Positions 61,646 through 64,000 of a stretch of 64,000 nt of DNA are shown here, piece after piece. Numbering within the stretch: position 1 is the stretch's first letter; every line of letters starts with the position of its first letter. The notes under the pieces were generated by a model. It was not told where the DNA came from, made no database searches, and was given only the letters and a program-made list of their open reading frames with translations. The translations under genes and the position numbers were made by a program. This DNA is from Berkiella sp964496435 (lineage in GTDB: Bacteria > Pseudomonadota > Gammaproteobacteria > Berkiellales > Berkiellaceae). The stretch is from positions 48,761-112,760 of the forward strand of contig CAZBZP010000009.1 in the NCBI GenBank assembly GCA_964496435.1. The letters are read 5' to 3'.

Positions 61646-61706
61646 TGTCGCTAACGCGACTTTTCTGAGCATTGATTGAATATAGCAGTGTCCGTGAAGT
61701 GCAGAA

Positions 61707-63524
61707 TTACCTACATTTCTTGAATGTTGACCATAGACGCTCAAATCGTTCTGAAAGCATTGTCACGCCATATGCGTCGACTGTTTCTTCCTTACTTTGC
61801 TTTGAAGCAATCTTAGAGGGTGTGTATGTTCTGTCAGATACTAACTCCGAAAAAGGAACCTCATCCGATCCCTCAGAACTCAACTCTGCAATGACATCCA
61901 TCTCTTGTGCCGGTTGCAGTGCTGTTGAAACAAATTGAAAGCTGCGATCATTATAAGTAAAGGGCTCATTCGCTGCTAATGTAAAGTCTGGTTCGAAGCC
62001 AAGAGATCCTTCATATACTGAGAATCGATGTTTCATTTCTCGTTGAACAAAATTCACTAGCATACGAGGACGACGTATTTTTTCTAAATGCGCTTTAATC
62101 ATGGCAAAATCATCTGAGGTTTTAAGATGTGTATGATGGACCCCCGAAAGCTTCGCCCATTGTTTCAACATTTGCTTATTATAATATTCACCAAGCCCCA
62201 GCGAGAAAACACTTAATACCTGTGAAGGATTTTGTGCTTGAAGTTGCTCCATGGTTAGTTGATAATTGTTTAAAAACTCTTCATCTTCTTGACGTGCGCG
62301 TTCAGGCTCTTCACTTCTTTTATAGATCTTCGTTTCATTCAAACCGTCCGTAAAGATAATTACCGATTCTGTATAACCGTGATATTTATCTGATGATAAA
62401 GTTGTGATTTCACTCTGCAAAGTATTGTATAAACTCGTATAACCATCGGCTGTCAATAAATTAAGGTGTGCATAAATTTTAGATAAATCCTGCTCACTAT
62501 TGCCGGTTAACAAATATTCCTGCTCAGTCATATCATCGGCAAAATCAACGAGACGAATAATATCTCCAGGAGCACTTTGAGCAATATAATCTTGAAGAAA
62601 GGATTTCACATGCAAAACAAGGTTAGGCAGATCATTTTCCATACTACCACTACGATCCAAAACCAAGGAAAGCAAAATTTTTGCCTTGGCTAAATTACTT
62701 TTAGGCAAACAGATCGGCGTTGCGCGGTCACCTTGGACACGAAGCCTAAATCCTTCATCAAAGGTGTCCACTAAATAAGCCAAGAGTGCTTTTTTATCAA
62801 ATGAAAGCGTATATTTTGAATCAGCGGTGGGTTCCAGTCTTAATTCAGGAACCTTTGGAAATAATAAATTAAGTAAAATGCCATAATTGATAACAAACGC
62901 AAGTTTTTTACCCTCGTTATTTTCTTCAACAAAAAACGCTTTTTGAAATTCAGGCGCTAATTCCAGCATCGATTCTTGAATTTTTTCATTAATTTCAAGT
63001 AAAGGACCTTGTCCAAGAAAAGCTTTTTTCATGCCATGAAGGCCAGCACCAATCATAGCGGCACTTAATATTTTTAACTGGGCTTCTGCAAGCACATCAA
63101 AACCATATATTTCTATCGGTATCCGCAATATTTTGCTTTGAGGGTTATCATTTGCTAAATTCACTTTTGTTAAGCCACAAGTGGACAACAGCTTTTTCGA
63201 GAAAATACGCTTTAAAATAGTAGTCGCATTTGCATTGTTAAAATTAATTTCAGGTATGGTACTTTCAACCTGTTTTCTCTCTGAAAGGTCAAACACTTCG
63301 CTTAAGGTATAGCGCATACATTCTCGAGCACTCTTGGAATTACTCACTGCGGTATAAATAGAAAGACATACCTGGCAAGAACTAACCAACCAAACAGAAT
63401 GTGCATCGACCTCTATATCAAATTTTTCAGATTTTTGAGCAACGCTACTTAAAAAGGACTCAAATAAAGCTTTCCAAGCTTCTCTATCATCTATTTGATT
63501 TGCAATAGTGCCCATTTCTAGCAT
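61707..63524 (-). CDS. von Willebrand factor A domain protein
   Basis: The 605-residue protein has a VWA domain at about 284-470, with the MIDAS motif DRSGS (290-294), the TADGYTSLYNTL threonine loop and the IIFTDGLNE aspartate strand, so metal-dependent ligand binding is likely. The N-terminal 280 residues are helical and have no recognised domain. The C-terminal 130 residues look like a beta-sandwich (FSVYEGSLGFEPDFTL, TYNDRSFQFV), as in several VWA proteins of the TerY/YfbK style. There is no signal peptide. No AAA+ ATPase partner is adjacent. Role unknown. Confidence 0.82.
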   Translation of the reverse strand: MLEMGTIANQIDDREAWKALFESFLSSVAQKSEKFDIEVDAHSVWLVSSCQVCLSIYTAVSNSKSARECMRYTLSEVFDLSERKQVESTIPEINFNNANATTILKRIFSKKLLSTCGLTKVNLANDNPQSKILRIPIEIYGFDVLAEAQLKILSAAMIGAGLHGMKKAFLGQGPLLEINEKIQESMLELAPEFQKAFFVEENNEGKKLAFVINYGILLNLLFPKVPELRLEPTADSKYTLSFDKKALLAYLVDTFDEGFRLRVQGDRATPICLPKSNLAKAKILLSLVLDRSGSMENDLPNLVLHVKSFLQDYIAQSAPGDIIRLVDFADDMTEQEYLLTGNSEQDLSKIYAHLNLLTADGYTSLYNTLQSEITTLSSDKYHGYTESVIIFTDGLNETKIYKRSEEPERARQEDEEFLNNYQLTMEQLQAQNPSQVLSVFSLGLGEYYNKQMLKQWAKLSGVHHTHLKTSDDFAMIKAHLEKIRRPRMLVNFVQREMKHRFSVYEGSLGFEPDFTLAANEPFTYNDRSFQFVSTALQPAQEMDVIAELSSEGSDEVPFSELVSDRTYTPSKIASKQSKEETVDAYGVTMLSERFERLWSTFKKCR

Positions 63525-63578
63525 TTGACTTCCCCTTTTTCATGTGGAGGGGAAATTTAGCTTATAAATATCAAAAAG

Positions 63579-63980
63579 TTAAGTGTACTTACACAGGGAT
63601 AAGCAAGAGCCTTTTAAGGAAGGTATCTCTGTCAATCTCATAACATAAAATTTCTTGGTTTGTTTGCCAAGCTTTTTCTCGACAAAATGCATCCCAACCT
63701 TTTGCAATACGTGACTTGAGGCAGTATTGCCCAACCAAGCGAAACCAATTATTTTTTTGACTGGCAAATTTGAAAAAGCAAATTTTATTAATGCATCTGC
63801 CGATTCAGTTGCATAACCCTTTCCCCAAAATTTTTCAAGAAAACGATAGGCAACTTCAATATCAACCTGAGAATCATCATAGCCAATGTGGAATAAACCC
63901 GCTTGCACAATAAAATAATCCGTTTCCTTTTCAAATACATGTCGAATATATCGAGGACATCCAGGATATATCGAGGACAT
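63579..63980 (-). pseudogene. GNAT acetyltransferase, 5' part replaced or shifted by tandem repeats
   Basis: Residues 17 to about 120 are the C-terminal two thirds of a RimJ-like GNAT fold: AGLFHIGYDDSQVDIEVAYRF, then the acetyl-CoA loop FWGKGYATESADAL, then IIGFAWLGNTASSHVLQKVGM. The usual N-terminal 60-80 residues (beginning around RL-x-LR) are absent. In their place are codons of a 20-bp tandem repeat at the window edge. As 20 is not a multiple of three, each copy shifts the frame. The gene may be broken or may continue beyond the window in another frame. Confidence 0.65.
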
Positions 63981-64000
63981 CCAGGATATATCGAGGACAT
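63946..64000. repeat. 20-bp tandem repeat with GGACATCC core at the window edge
   Basis: ATATATCGAGGACATCCAGG is repeated from about 63946, with nearly three copies visible before the window ends. The core GAGGACATCCA is related to the dispersed elements at 12.3, 41.0 and 61.0 kb. The array probably continues to the right. Confidence 0.85.

Larger units (their letters stand above)
61016..61706. other. Intergenic region with element copy 3, gene remnants and a repeat
   Basis: From left to right it holds the GGACATCCAAT element, an ATG-less open frame (61050-61203, plus strand), a metallophosphoesterase fragment on the minus strand and a CT/AG-rich repeat near 61540-61640. No complete gene is seen. 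Confidence 0.55.

Noticed and set aside
61529..61744. 71-codon minus-strand frame
   Set aside because: It is translated from the CT/AG-rich repeat and overlaps the end of the VWA gene; no protein features.

Overview
The window is AT-rich chromosomal DNA from a gammaproteobacterium. Core genes and gene orders are gammaproteobacterial: the isc operon with IscX, yfgM-bamB-der behind hisS, yajC-secD-secF, guaB-guaA-tadA, and lptF-lptG diverging from pepA-valS. Between the housekeeping blocks lie genes of eukaryotic character: two F-box proteins, a mitochondrial-carrier-family protein, a eukaryotic-type Ser/Thr kinase, an inositol-phosphatase-like EEP protein and several giant or helical proteins of unknown function. 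This mix is typical of host-associated Legionellales (Legionella, Coxiella, Berkiella-like). That placement is inference; no rRNA or other marker in the window fixes the species.

Layout. 1-3.0 kb: the 3' part of a large helical protein and a cytochrome b561. 3.0-8.6 kb: purL-maeA. 8.6-14.2 kb: an accessory island with two tandem F-box paralogues built of about 29-residue repeats, a mitochondrial carrier protein and a Gly/Tyr-repeat protein. 14.1-17.8 kb: guaB-guaA-tadA. 17.8-21.0 kb: xseA and the kinase. 21.1-25.7 kb: hisS-yfgM-bamB-der. 25.8-29.3 kb: a glycine-zipper lipoprotein, a small unknown protein, and ndk-rlmN-pilW. 29.4-35.0 kb: iscR-orf84-iscS-iscU-iscA-hscB-hscA-fdx-iscX, with a near-consensus IscR type 1 operator upstream. 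35.1-40.9 kb: trmJ, suhB, an exported C26-type peptidase, and yajC-secD-secF. 41.2 kb: tRNA-Leu(CAA). 41.4-50.7 kb: a 1762-residue protein of unknown function, a UDP-HexNAc dehydrogenase, an RDD protein and the EEP protein. 50.7-57.3 kb: lptF-lptG and pepA-valS. 57.8-61.0 kb: small envelope and stress genes (two PepSY proteins, BON, CsbD, a 53-residue DUF3309-like protein) plus a double-glycine-leader, bacteriocin-like peptide gene. 61.0-64.0 kb: gene remnants, a VWA-domain protein and a GNAT acetyltransferase disrupted by 20-bp tandem repeats.

The most unusual points are: (i) a dispersed intergenic element with the core GGACATCCAAT, often as terminal inverted repeats, at 12.3, 41.0 and 61.0 kb, with a tandem version of the core at the right edge; (ii) the paired F-box proteins with a regular 29-residue repeat; (iii) a bacterial mitochondrial carrier protein; (iv) an orphan double-glycine-leader peptide; (v) an unrecognised 84-residue gene translationally coupled inside the isc operon. 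Starts were moved from the longest reading frame where a Shine-Dalgarno sequence or family length favoured an internal codon (ndk, trmJ, valS, guaB, tadA, both PepSY genes and others).
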